Source of the DNA: Eutrigla gurnardus
Lineage: Eukaryota; Chordata; Actinopteri; Perciformes; Triglidae
Direction: 5' to 3'
Length of the DNA stretch: 64,000 nucleotides
Assembly: GCA_963514095.1 (NCBI GenBank)
Contig: OY741281.1
Location: forward strand, 12,392,882-12,456,881
Shown: one piece after another, positions 46,096-58,142 of the stretch
Layout: each line of letters begins with the position of its first letter
How positions within the stretch are numbered: the stretch's first letter is position 1
Notes under the pieces: generated by a model
Told to the model about the DNA's origin: nothing
The model's input: only the letters and a program-made list of their open reading frames with translations
Databases searched by the model: none
Position numbers and translations under genes: made by a program

Positions 46096-46254
46096 GATCC
46101 AGTGATAGATCCTGACATTAATGCCAAGCTCCAGTGGGACCTCACACGACCTGATGAATCAGTTAGGTTTCGGTTGGCTGATGCTACCTTAGCCAGAAGT
46201 TTGATGAAGAAATCTACTATGTTGTTTTTATTTTCTAACCACTTGTGCAATTAA
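46096..46254 (+). other. Exon-like open segment (uncertain)
   Basis: A good acceptor-like sequence (pyrimidine tract then CTCTCTACAG, ending at 46095) is followed by 52 open codons in phase 0 and a TAA at 46252-46254. An AATAAA lies at 46334-46339. The charged peptide (starting DPVIDPDIN, with LARSLMKK near residue 32-39) looks protein-like, but I recognise no family and there is no good internal donor. The minus strand is also open here. It could be a terminal exon, a conserved non-coding block or chance. Confidence 0.22.
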
Positions 46255-46439
46255 GGCATGCGATGTCACAACAAAAATCACATTTCAAGCACATTTTAGG
46301 CCTGAGATAAGCTCTTACCAAGACTGGAAGGAAAATAAAGTGTTGCCTGAAGTCTAATTGAATAGCTCTGGTATTTTGAGCAAAAGTATACACTGATTTA
46401 AGAGCTCTATATTTGGTCAACGACAATGCCATTACTAAT

Positions 46440-46700
46440 AAAACGACAGAACTCTAAATTCTCATGGACCATAAAACCTCGTCTTCTCGTTAAATATTTA
46501 ATTGAATAACTTTTTAGCAATCCTAATTGATATTTTATTCTACAGCTTGCAAAGTCGCTTGTCTTTCTTCTCATACACATTTTTCAAATGATTAAAAACA
46601 TTTATTTTTCTGTTAATGCAAATTGAATAAGGTGATTTATCAGATTAACTGTTAAAAAGTCAGAGCGGTCCTTTACATGATGTCTCTATAGGTCAGCAAG
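46440..46700. promoter_or_regulatory. Candidate cis-regulatory block with POU octamer
   Basis: A perfect octamer ATGCAAAT lies at 46616-46623, flanked by TTCTGTTA and TGAATAAGG, with TCAGATTAACTG about 20 bp downstream. AATATTTAATTGAATAAC and CCTAATTGATATT lie upstream. The block is repeat-free. Octamers bind POU factors; occupancy is unknown. Confidence 0.38.
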
Positions 46701-49700
46701 GGATGGTGTTATAGGGTATATAAGTATTATGGCTCTGCATTGAAGAGCTTCAAAGACGTATTCTGATTGATAAATAAGACCCAAACATGTACAGCCAAGA
46801 AGATGACATGTCAGCCTAAATCCGTCTCCATATATAATCATTAAAGAGATTTTGCAGTATGCTACTTGGATTGGGCTGAGATGATTACCTCACATTATAA
46901 TGTAGAATCGCTCTCAGTGTTTTAAAATGGGGATTTCTGAAACACATCTTCTATGACACGATTGTCAATTCACTAGTTTCTGAATGCAATCTGTATCGCC
47001 GAAAACTTTCCCCTCTAAACACATGTTGAACAAACACACTCCAGTTGTGTGGTTACTGTGATTCAAGAATCCCTGAGAGCTCTCACTCAAAACTGCAGGG
47101 AGGGAGACAGATATGGCAGAGCAGGGAAGATCCATTCAAATATGATTATAACTGAATTAATAGACATTGACGTTTGTGTTTGTTCCAATGTGGTGAACAG
47201 CCCAGCATTTCCTGCCAATGGGCCTATGGATGACACTAATACCTTGTAATCAAAGGAAATGTGTATAGCTCCACAACCATTACATTCAGATTTTGTCTCC
47301 CTCGTTTTCTTACTTCACTCTTGTTTGTTTCGGTGTAATGCAGATCAGTTCTGGGTTTATTTTCTACCCTCAAAGCTGAATGTTTTATTTGATTTGCGGT
47401 TAAAAAAAAAAGGAAAAAAAATCATCCCGGTGAAATTACATCCACATGGCAGAGGTACTGTAATGGTTGGCATTGACAACAGCCGTGCCACAATGACAAA
47501 ACAAGGTTAGCAACAACCGAGGAGTTGTTTTCTAAAACACTGAGCTTTGGGTGATAAAATATGAAGGCCATTACTCACTATGTTTAAAATATAGAGACAT
47601 GTAGAACAGGAGTGTTTGATTCACTAATGGGTGTATATTTTAACTTTGTTGTCATGAGTGTTAGGATAAAAATAACACAACTGTTGCTAAAACAGCATTG
47701 GAAAGTGTAGAAATGTGCGTTGGTACTTGAGTGACACACTTAATTTACCCCTTAAGGTTTTTGCATGTTACAAACTTTGCTCAATCACTATTAGGTCAAC
47801 ACTCATATGTACATAAAGGTTATATATAAACATTTAGACATGCTTTTTTTCAGTGCATAACACTCACGCAAGGCACTTAATCATTCATTGTGTCCTCCAC
47901 ACCTCAGGATGTGGTTGACACGCCGTGAAGGGATCTAGATGCGCTCTCATATCTATCACTGAGCGACTTTTCTTCCTTTCTATCCTCTAATGCCTGTGAA
48001 GACAGTTCACCCTCAGGAAAGAGGCGGCTACGTTTTCACCTCTTCCGAAAGCGGAGGGGGGGAATTAACCAGTTGAAAGGTTATGCGGTAAGTCAACATT
48101 AGCTCCACGGCTTACCTCAGTGATTGAGCCTTGTAATTATACGACACCACTCTGATCCCTTATTGGTGGAATCCTTGTCTATCTTTTTAACTTTGAGAAA
48201 ATAAACCTCTGAAGTAGCTTTTTTTATGAGCAAATGCCGGCGACCGGTTCGTTTAGTCATAAAATGCAGGATTTGCATTTAGGGGCCATCTGAAGGACTT
48301 GGGTGCTTTTTTTTTTACTTGAGCATATATATTTCCAAAATGTCTTAATGTTTAGCATTAAATCACACAGAAATGACCTAAGGGTAATCTTTCAAAATGA
48401 TATCTGTGTAGGGAGCCATAGTAAAAGCTTAAAACTCATAACCCTAATGGGGCCTTAGTCTGAACTAGAGCCCCTATAATTGAAATTTTAGTGGCTTTAC
48501 CTCATGACAATGCAGGGTAACTACACAGCCTGCACAGAGCTCTTGATCCTTGAGAAAACAATCTCGGTCTGCACTATTGCTAATATTTACTATTAAGAAC
48601 TGGGACATGATGTCCCCCGCTGACACTAATCCACAATAAATCAAGTCTGTTCTGTTAATATTTACCAAGTCACGAAATAAAAAAAAGGTTGTGTCCTTCT
48701 GGATAATAGAGATAGATTTCTCTTTGCTTCGGACACAGTTGGATGAGTGAAACAAGCTCTGCCATCAGAAAAGAACATTTTGTTACACATTTTTTCACAT
48801 GATGAAAAAGCTCTGTGTTTACAGGAAAGTCAAAGAGGATTTTTTACTTTATTTCTACAAAGAAGATGTTGTGAAATGAGGATGTCTTAGCATAAGTGTG
48901 TATATTTTTTTATGCCTTGACAACCAATCGTCAATCATTAACTGTTCCTACGATGAAAGTCAAGATCCCGACAAGATCTGATCCCAGCATGCAATGGGCA
49001 AAAAGCAGGGTGTACCCCGTACGTGTTGCAATCTATGACACATTAGTGCAAACACTGAGAATGCTGTCAAACAAACACAAAGCGTGATGAAGTCAAATAA
49101 CCTATAATTATCATCATGGATGTTATAATCATCTCAGCAATAAAAGTGAGTAAATATGGAGCGTGTGCCGGTGCAAAGTTAAGCAAAGGATGTCATGTTA
49201 CTCATGTGTCGAGGCTTCACTTCCGTGTTCCTTTGGTGTGCAGTCGATTGACAACCAGCCATTGTCTGCTTCTGCTTGTTCTGCGTTACCTTCTTGCTGT
49301 TGAACATAGCTCATTAAATCTCACTTTTCCATACCACTTGTCCCGGTAAATAAAGTTGTTGTTGGTGCATGCTGCTTTCACAAACTACTCTCTCTCCCTC
49401 CCTCTCTCTCTCTCGCACTACGACGCAGTGTTTCAGAGGTAATTGAAAATGTGATCCATGAAGTCACAAGTGCAATTTAACTCAAAGCCTACCCCATGTT
49501 AGCGCTTCCACTCGTAACAGGTCAAGGAATGAAATTAATTTTTAAAAAGGCGACCCATGAAATTGCACTATGATAGATGGGGTGTAAAACCAATATTATA
49601 ATGCATTCATGGCTATATATTTTCCGTCCCCCGTGATGTGGAAACACCACTTGGAAAGACAGAGTGTTATTTGAGTTCATTTGGAGAATGAGAGGATGTG

Positions 49701-51049
49701 TAGTATCATCAGGGTACATTTTAAGCAAAGGAATGTGTTCTTGTTATGGAAGAACTCTAATCTATTAAAATAAAATCTATTATGGTAGCCATGTCATGCA
49801 GGCGTTTTTGACACTATTTCCAGGGGTTTTCAAATTGGGTACAACTATATAAACACTTTTTTAAAAAATGTTTCTGCTGAATGGTATTCCACTCCATGTT
49901 TAACATTTTTGTTAAATTCAGACCATGTGCAAACCGTTTACATGGTGGTTAAGTCAAATGTCAGCAGGTGCAGGGTAGAGGGGGAAAGCAGCAATTGGTG
50001 TCCTTTGGGAATAAAAAGGTCCAAGTATGACGGCCCACAGCAGAGACCATGTCAACCTCTTAGACTTGCACCACCTGGCCAAAAAAAAAAAAGTAGCGCT
50101 CCTATTCTTAGAAACATTTTTGCATACAGGACCTGGCTGGTACAGTAAAGCCAGAGCCAATCTGCAGGTGTCTCAAAGGTCCCTCACCAACTGTCACCTC
50201 CACCCCTCAGAGAGGAGACGAGGGAGCTGTGGAGGATTCTGGAGGAAGACCGAGGTGCTGAAGGGGCAGCTGCCTTCGCTTCGGTCTGAGTCCTCTGACC
50301 CACTTTGCCACCTCTTCCACCCCCCCATGAATTCCCCTACGCCATCTCCTCTCTCGCTTTCTCGCTCAAGATTAATGGTGTAAACCCAAACCTGCTGGCA
50401 AACTGGAGGTAAGGAAGATGTGTGAGGCAAGGCCTGACAGAAGTTTGGAAGTGCAGGATAGGAGCACTATGTGATCGTGTATGGCCACTTTGTGCTCAAA
50501 TAAATATGTCCGGTCCGTGGGGAATGTCCTCACGGTGAAGGCATCTTGATGCAGGAGCGAGCAAGGAGCTGTAGCTCATATTTCACTCTCTCTGAGCTGC
50601 CGAGTTCTGTCTTTCACTCTTTCTGTCTCTCTGCCTTGAGGGGGGAAAAAAGGCAAATTCTCAAGGCCTGAAAGTATGTGAGAAGACTTGGTTGGACAGA
50701 AGTTCAAGATGTCATAAGGGAGAAGTTGTGTTTCGACACGAAGGCTTGTTTGTGCTCATCAGTAAACCTGTCAGGAGGCTGTTTGATGTCGAATTTGGGA
50801 GATGTCCTTGGGCTCTGTGTTTGTGTTAGCTTCCATATGGATTAGCTTCATATAACATGGCCAAGCCCTTTGGAAGACGCTGCATACTCATCCACAATCG
50901 CTTCCATTGACATATATTCCTATACACAGGGAAAAGGCTGCCCTCGCTGGGATTGGAATTAATGACAAGGTCCAAAAGGAATTTGTCAATATAATTACTA
51001 GGGGGTGGGTGGGGGGAGGAGAAAAAAGTTTTCTCAAATCACCACCATA
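46701..51049. other. Non-coding stretch
   Basis: Mostly AT-rich, repeat-poor DNA with A/T runs near 47402, 48308 and 50080 and a CT array (49388-49414). 47900-48130 is a repeat-free block with TGACACGCCGTG and CpG words. Frames at 49909-50430 overlap on both strands and look spurious. A G-rich GTGGGTGGGGGGAGG stretch lies near 51005. No gene recognised. Confidence 0.52.
49388..49414. repeat. (CT)n microsatellite
   Basis: About 13 CT units with CCCTCCCT interruptions. Confidence 0.92.
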
Positions 51050-51345
51050 CCTCCACCTGCATAATTGATAGAGTCCTCATGATTAAGCTAATGACGCTCA
51101 CAGCTTAAGCCCTATCCAACAGCCCCTAATTACAAATATGTAATATCCCCCCGCCGCTTCAATTAGCATTAGAACAGAAGGTTAAGAATCATTCAATATT
51201 CATGCAGAGGGTGAACTTCAAGGTTAAGGAGACTGGTCATTTAACCTCAGCTTTAAAATAAAAGTCATTTTCCTTAATTGTCTTAGATGAGAGCCACTAT
51301 ATAGCTGTGGGAGGTGCTTCATCAACTCAGGTAAGAGCCAACGAT
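51050..51345. promoter_or_regulatory. Candidate cis-regulatory block with TATA-like and donor-like ends
   Basis: Contains GATTAAGCTAATGACG, CCCTAATTACAAATATG, TTCAATTAGCATTAG, CATTCAATATTCATGC and CCTTAATTG within about 200 bp, a very dense set of TAAT cores. At the 3' end lie CTATATAGC near 51298 and, about 30 bp later, TCAG|GTAAGAG. It is either an enhancer or a small promoter with a short first exon. Confidence 0.38.
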
Positions 51346-52096
51346 TATTGCCTTGTTACCTCATTCTACCCTTTATATTCGGAACATCCTGAAACATTCG
51401 TACACTTTGAGATTCATTTAATTTTAGCGTTTGTAAATCAGCTTATAGGTGTTGAGTTATCGCTATTATTTCTTTGATATCCCTCCACATACTTCCTTTT
51501 GGAATATCTGAGCCAAACAGGTGTGTGACGTAAGGTAGCCGAGCTGTCAGACCTGTGGAGAGATGATTTCTGATTGACACCCCCGGAGGCGATAGACGTA
51601 ATGGTGCATCATGGGAAAGCTCTCTGCAGACTTGTAAGGACCTTTCTCTTATGTGCAAAGGCTCAATGAAAAGAGGATCCAATGTCATGGTGTGCATGTG
51701 TGGGGATTTATGTTTTGTGTAACCTTGTACATGAACAGTATTTGTCTGTTTCTTTGTCGGGGTACATGGTAATGGATGTATATCAGTACAAACCAATGTA
51801 TTAGCTGGTGTTCTCAGCCTAAAGTTACGACTTCAAGTGTTACTGCAGTCATCATTTTCATACTTACTGCTGCTCTGCGGCAAGGAGAGACATTAGAGTC
51901 GCATGGAACAGGAGCTTTAACTTTGGTCTTGCTTGAGTCCACCTCGTCCAGAATGTGCCTGACCATTGACTGGGGGTTTGACAGGGGACTGCATTGGCCT
52001 TGTGTCAGCAGAGGAGACCACAGAGCAGGGCCTGGGACTCAGAGACTGGGCTCGGAGCCCATAGCCTGGAGGCTGGAGGCCCAGCACTGCACCCGC

Positions 52097-52167
52097 TGGC
52101 CTAGACCAGCCCAGCCTAGCCCAGCCCAGCACAGCCTCGACCAGCCCATCCCAGCTCTGCTCAGCCC
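52097..52167. repeat. CCCAG/CCAGC low-complexity tract
   Basis: Imperfect pentamer-type repeat (CCAGCC, TAGCC, CAGCC words) about 70 bp long; a small GC-rich minisatellite. Confidence 0.8.
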
Positions 52168-52238
52168 CCTCCTCCCTGTGGCCTCCCTGCACCTTCACCA
52201 GCTGCGCTTTTCTGGCTCCAGCTGCTAGGTGTGTGTAG

Positions 52239-52242
<4 letters not shown>

Positions 52243-52277
<35 letters not shown>
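52243..52277. repeat. (TG)n microsatellite
   Basis: About 17 units. Confidence 0.96.
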
Positions 52278-52279
<2 letters not shown>

Positions 52280-53089
52280 GCGGCCCGACCCTTCCATAGC
52301 CCCTCATTCCCCTCCATTTCTTGCTTTTTCTTTTGCTGGTTTTCGCTCCTTCGCTTATTTTCTCATTCCCGATTTGTCCTCCGTGTGTGTCTGCCTCATC
52401 CTCATTTTTTTTATCCTCGATGCCTCTCGCCTTCCCTCCCTTGCCAGACACAGGGGTTGTAATAGTGCCCAGCAATTACTGAGTTGGCATGTGCTGCATT
52501 GTTTACTCACAGTCCTATTCCTACTGGACTTTATTAAAACACCATCTGCCGTCAGCTCTGGAATGGTAGAAGAGGTGGTGGAGGAGGAGATGGAAGAGGA
52601 AGGCGACGGGAGAAAAGCAATGGATTTGGCTTCGGAACCGAAGGAGAATGGCTGGACTCACGTGGAGAGAGAGGGCTGCCACAGTGGTCTCTTGTCGGAG
52701 GGACATCGACAGTACATGAAACCGATGGAGCTAAATTAGATTTTTGGTGCAAACAAAGGGTCTGATAATGGGAACGATCTCAGTGAGTGTGAGTTCCAGG
52801 GGATAAGGATCCAAGTTTTTTTTGGAACAATCTACGTCTGTCAAGACCTCGAAAGTACATGAAAATGTGTCAAATATTTTTCACCAATTCTTCCCTGGTC
52901 CACTTTTTTGGGGGTTTTCAGATCACGCAGGCCTGTCGATCACACAGAGCGACTCAGGTGCTAAATAGCGTGCGGGGTAATAACAGCATGGCCGCGCCTG
53001 TTTATGAACACTCACATCTCCCTGTCACACACACATGCACATATAGAGCCATGCTGGGTAATAATGCTGTGGGCCCCGCCAATGTAATG

Positions 53090-53260
53090 ACATTCTGATG
53101 GTTATTTCATTAGCTGTAATTTGTTATGGGACATGCCATTTCGGACGAGAGCCTGGACTGATTGGATCGTCACTGAGAGGAGGCGGGCTGGACCCGCGAC
53201 AAGCTGGATCAATTAGACTATTATTGCAGACGCTCAGTGTGAACAGTTCTGGCATATTGG
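53090..53260. promoter_or_regulatory. Candidate cis-regulatory block
   Basis: Repeat-free block with CAATGTAATGAC, TTTCATTAGCTGTAATTTG, GATCAATTAGAC and TATTATTGCAG. The call rests on TAAT cores and low repeat content. Confidence 0.32.
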
Positions 53261-53399
53261 GAGTGTGTTACTGTGTTCTCAGGGGTTTCTCTATTGTAAT
53301 ATGTGATTTACATACTCAAAATGTGATGATTTATAGTAGCTGAAAATCATCTTCATAAGAATGCAGGACAAATATGAATCCCACGGATGAAAAAAAAAT

Positions 53400-53640
53400 T
53401 GAATTCACAAAAGCTACAACCACGTTCGCATTCACACACAACCTCACAAGCACTTGACCTCCATGTGCAAGAGTGTGGATCCATTTGCAAGTTGGGATAA
53501 ACACACACAGACACCTACACGCTCGACCTCCATGCCAAATTTCAGCCTCCTCGGGCGAAAAATGTTGCCACCAAAGGGTTGGGAAATATTTTGAGGACTG
53601 ACCAACCATCAGAGCAAGCTAGAGCTGCTTGTAAAATAAA
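53400..53640. mobile_element. Possible degenerate dispersed fish repeat
   Basis: The words CTCCATGCCAAATTTCAGC, CTCGGGCGAAAAATGTTG, GACTGACCAACCATCAGAG and AAGCTAGAGCTGC resemble a teleost repeat in which ACCATCAGAG, GAGCTAGAGCTGC and CAGCTAAAAA occur in order. Similarity is from memory and partial; no coding part. Confidence 0.4.
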
Positions 53641-53689
53641 AAAAATCAATATATAACCCAGCAGGATTGTTAGTAAAATAAGGCCAGGC

Positions 53690-53950
53690 ATGTCATTTCA
53701 AATCCCAAAATGTTGAATTCTCACGGTGAATACGTGGCACGTGAATTGTTTGACTTCACGGCACTCATGGCTGCATCCGTAGCTTTTTACTAAATGAGGC
53801 CCATCACAATAAGAAGCGATGTCTCGTTATGTTTCGTAATTTATACCAGGCACTGGGGCAATCATTGTCAGGCTATTAAACTAATCACATGCTGACCATT
53901 TAACAGCCAAGGCTGATCCTTCATGCTGTCCGTACAGGGTGAAGTCTAGA
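53690..53950. promoter_or_regulatory. Candidate cis-regulatory block
   Basis: Repeat-free block with GTGGCACGTGAATTG (E-box CACGTG), ATCACAATAAGAAGCG, CGTAATTTATACC, GGGGCAATCATTG and AACTAATCACATGC. Mixed-motif content and no simple repeats. Confidence 0.34.
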
Positions 53951-54916
53951 GCGGCTTACAGTGGATGTTTATTTGTTCTCCGGAAATTGTCTGTGCGGGG
54001 ATCAATGAGGTGGAAGACACAGTACACACGTGTAAACATGACGTCCAATTAGAAGGTCTTCCCCTGTGTTCTGGGGGTCAGTCTGTTGCACAGAACGCCG
54101 TTATAAGAACCGGGTGCATATTTTGCAGGAAAGTAAAGGCCGGCTGAAGGAAGACGAAGTGGTGTCGTTACGGAGGGGCTCTTGTTCAGGAAGCTTGGCC
54201 TCATTTGTTCGCCGTGCACTGGGAGGTAGCACTGCTCAACAGAGAGAATGTGGTCTGCATGGGGAACGGGGAAGAATTATGGGAAGAGAAAGTAAACCAG
54301 ATTCTGCACGACATGGCAAGCCCGTAGTGTTGCAGCTTTAGCTCATTAGGAGAAGAAAATGTGTTACAACTCGCACACACTATTGCACAGGAATACCATC
54401 GACAACAGCAGCTGAGAGACGTAAAACTGTGGGATTAGTATTTTTAGTTCTCTGAATAGCTTATACTAAACTGTAAAAATTAATAATTACTGTAAATTCC
54501 TTTATGTTAAGAGAGTATTGCTATGGGAACATTGAGCTGTAAACATTAGTAAAATTACATTAACCACACACTGTTGAAAATGCAATTTTACTGCAAAGTA
54601 TTTTTTCCCTTAAATTTAAAATCAGATTAAATTATTAATATCTTTCAGTGCTCAAAGACGGCAGTTCTCATGCAGCATGTACACATTTGGCATTGTATTT
54701 ACAGCGGAATATAATATCACTGTAGGGGATTGACCAGATTGGTATAAATATACAAAATACAGACATAGAAAAGAGACCTAGAGTGGAAACAAAAATCTCA
54801 TCAGAGGCATAGACAGCAGACATCACACTTGCAGTCATGAGTTATTCATGCATTAGGGATATCGTAGATTGACAGCACAATTATGTCAGAGGGTATTACG
54901 CACCAGCAACCATGTC

Positions 54917-54930
54917 GTGCCCCCTGGACG
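54917..54930 (-). promoter_or_regulatory. CTCF-like motif
   Basis: On the minus strand the site reads CGTCCAGGGGGCAC, matching 12 of 14 bases of the CTCF consensus CCACCAGGGGGCAC. It lies in repeat-free DNA. Motif only; occupancy unknown. Confidence 0.4.
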
Positions 54931-55189
54931 AGCACATACACCACAGTGCAGAGGGAAAGCAGAAGGGCGTCTAAGGTGAATTCTCTCTAGCTGGAAAATA
55001 TTCTGTATTCTACAGCCAAGCCAGACAAAACCATGAGAGCGGCAAGCAAATGTGATTTAGTATTTGGAGAGACAGTTAGAGGAAGGTGGTGATTTATTAT
55101 TGAAGTGAAATATGTCATCTTTTGCAGCAGTATTTTGTTTGTGTTTTAGTGAAAATAAAGAATACAGATTATGGGAGGGCAGCTTGAAC

Positions 55190-55212
55190 GTGTGTGTGTG
55201 TGTGTGTGTGTG
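55190..55212. repeat. (GT)n microsatellite
   Basis: About 11 units. Confidence 0.95.
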
Positions 55213-56375
55213 CCATACCACACAAGCAGACGCTCTGTGGCAGCCCTCAGCTGGCGATGTTGTCGGGGGTAGGAGGTCAAAGGTCAGACCTAGGGGTTCA
55301 TTATGACCTGCCATCTTTCAGCCTCCCCAGACACCAACACCCCGCTGTCAGCAGCACTGCACGACACAAAAAGATGGAATGAACGATTGTTGTCATTTAG
55401 ACACATTATGTGAAGAGTTTGGGAGGATGTGAACCAAAATATTGACTGACTGAATTGATACAGAGATTATAACTGTAGCTCTTATGGATGCGTTCCATAC
55501 AGAGCTGTCGATGTAAAACAACTTCTTTTTAAAAATAGATGTATAGTGGCCTTCATATTGCAACAGTGTTTCATTCTGATCTCGCTGCCTAATCAAAGCC
55601 TCACAAATGAAAGACATAAATATTTATTCTATAATTTTATGAAATAATAAAAGGGCCTTTAGTGAGAGAGACTCCTCGTGAGGAAAATGAGCACCCATGC
55701 GGAGAGAGGATACGGTAACTGTACCATTAAACACAGAGGTGTCGTGCACTTGCGTACAGTAGAGTGTAGTTACCGTTAATGAGAGTGAAATCACTGTCTC
55801 TTAAAGCAACACATACTGTTTTATAGGTCACATCAGAGCTGCGTTCAAAGCAAGCATCCACCACAACAACAGGATGGACGGCTCACCACTTCCTCCTCCG
55901 GTTTATTTCACTTCCTCTATTAACTCCATTTTATTAACTATTAGGGTCGTCATGGACGCCTGCGTCAACACTATGCTAGTTCAATACACCAACGCCAAAC
56001 ACGCATTTCAACGCGGTGCTGAAAAATGTAGGAATTCACTTGTTTAGCTAGTTTTTTGATTATTGTTGGAAGAGTAATCCAAAAGTAATTATTGATTTGT
56101 TTCAACAACGTGTAATTTGATGTGACTTTTAGTGCAGAAATAACAAACCCGCAATGAAACGGTGCAATAAACCAACATCATGATGTGCACCTTCCGTCAA
56201 CCTCACCATTCCCTCTCCTGGGGTGTCTTGTAAATCCACCAGCCACTCGCCGTAAATGTGAATGTTTATAAGCACTCAACTTGTGTTCTGTCATTAGTCC
56301 CGTCCGTGGCTTTGCAGCACCACGTCAGCATTACTCTCTCCTGCAGGAAATGGAGAAAGGCCACCGCTGAGGTGC

Positions 56376-56392
56376 TTTTTTTTTTTTTTTTT
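56376..56392. repeat. T17 homopolymer
   Basis: Uninterrupted T17 run. Confidence 0.9.
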
Positions 56393-56999
56393 GGTACCTT
56401 TTTCTTTTATATAACGTTGTAAAGCGTTTCGACGCAATTTTAAGGTGAGAAACTGCGCTTCAAGCCCGGGCATTAAAAACAAATACAAGGATTCAATTAT
56501 CGCGCGGCGCAGTTCATCAGCCAGTGCGACAGGGAGTTAAAAGTAACATGGCCGGGGTGTCTAGCGCCGTGTCAGCACGTCTCTATCACCTCGGTGATGG
56601 AGGGCCCAGCTGAGGATGGACTCTAGTGGCCGGGGACATGTTCCTCACCCCCCTGACGCTCCCTCCCCGCCCCACCCTCCGCCCCGCACGCCCTGCCTCC
56701 TACAAGCACCTTTTGTGTGAGCTAAATGGGGCTGGATGCACCCCTTTAACTTTGATTTCCATTTCCCATTGTCCGCCCATTGACGGGGAGGGTGACTCCA
56801 TCTGTGCCTGCCTTGCGTGGTGCCACCCTTTCAATAGGCATATGCTCCACATGTAAGAGCCCTAAACTTGCAAAAGAATGGGTGGAGGGAATAATGATAT
56901 ACAAGACGGGCCCCTCACTTCATAGAGAGCGAGAGAGAGGGAGAGGAAGAGGGAGAGAAAATACTCCATTCATCAATTTATTGTATGGCCCTTAAAAAC

Positions 57000-57110
57000 T
57001 CTACAGCCTTTTTATGTATATTCAAGAGCGCAGAAGAGATTACACAAAAGCCCCCACTGGACTGATGGCGTTTTAAATTGCGATCAAGCTGCTCCGCTCG
57101 CCTCCTGAAC
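57000..57110. promoter_or_regulatory. Candidate cis-regulatory block
   Basis: Repeat-free block with CCTTTTTATGTATATTC, GAGATTACACAAAAG, GCGTTTTAAATTGCG and GATCAAGC. Short; by composition only. Confidence 0.28.
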
Positions 57111-57689
57111 TGCGCTGGAAATGTGCACGTGCGTTGTGCACGGAGGGAGACGCAGCTTGCCCCGCCACCGGCCACAATGGAAGCCCCACGGAACAATTGA
57201 TAACTGTTAACCGAGGTGGCGCGCCGGGTCAGTTTTGACTTGGAAATGTGCAATATGCTGTGAAAACAGCCCCTTGTGCTGGCGCTCCCCCCCCTCCAGA
57301 TCTTATCTCCACATGTGATAACACCACTTAGGATCTCATACAGTAACACACATTAAGTCATTTCCCTCTGCAAACAAAGCTGAAAGAGGAAAGTCGGCGG
57401 AAAAATAGAAACCGAAATTTGGTACTAGATTGTTATTAGCCAGTGTTTTTCCTCTTGATTTTTATCTGCAAGCAGTGTTTTTTGATTTAGATTTTTTTTC
57501 CCATGTTAGGATTATGTTTGTCTTGAAACCTAATTTAGCAGGAGAAAGAGCCTAAGACGGGCTGGGAGGAGGCGAAGCTCATGGCTTAATTTGCCCTCCA
57601 TTCCACTTCATTCATTGGCTTATTCATTCATTGCCTCTTTCTCCCTGTCCATCAACCTTATCCTAATCTCTCTCTTTATCCCTCTCCTC
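57111..57689. other. Non-coding stretch, nothing recognised
   Basis: A CpG-containing segment (57090-57240) is followed by AT-rich DNA with T runs near 57480-57500. The minus-strand frame 56978-57349 has no recognisable domain. Confidence 0.5.
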
Positions 57690-58008
57690 CTACTCTTTCC
57701 TTGACACCCATGACGCCCGCTGCCCCCACACTCACCCCAACGCCGTCTCGCCCCACCCCTTGCCGCTCATCCTGTTCGGTTATAAGGCTCTATCGATTAC
57801 AAGCCTGTCGTACAAAACGACCTAATGGAGGGTCAGCTTTAATGCGTGGGGCGGGGGGCCTCAGTCTTGGTAGTCTTGGTTTAAACACCCCCCACCCCCC
57901 TTCTCCTCCTGTGCCCCCGCTCCCTCCTGCTGGGCTCCACCTTGTCCCTCTTAGCCCCTTTCCATTGGAGAGAGGGGGCCATGAAAAATCAACAGCGGAG
58001 CAATCAAT

Positions 58009-58026
58009 CCCCCCCCCCCCCCCCCC
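58009..58026. repeat. C18 homopolymer
   Basis: Uninterrupted run of 18 C; the length is prone to sequencing error. Confidence 0.9.
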
Positions 58027-58142
58027 ACCCTCCATCGCTCCCTTTACAAGGCCCTCCGCCGGCTGCAGCGGCTGCCCATGTGCGAGGGTATTTAGTGGGG
58101 GCCTGAAAGCTGAAAGGAGAAGCGCTTGGATCAAATGTGTGT

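Larger units (their letters stand above)
51346..53089. other. Non-coding stretch
   Basis: Contains a CCCAG-type low-complexity tract (52097-52167) and a GT array (52243-52277). A plus-strand frame reading into 52563-52739 encodes an acidic 58-residue C-terminal part without a recognisable domain. No gene called. Confidence 0.52.
53951..56999. other. Non-coding stretch
   Basis: Includes a CTCF-like site (54917-54930), a GT array (55190-55212) and a T17 run (56376-56392). 54440-54760 and 55380-56180 are AT-rich with nothing recognised. The plus frame 54066-54341 is Arg/Gly-rich and unrecognised. Confidence 0.53.
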
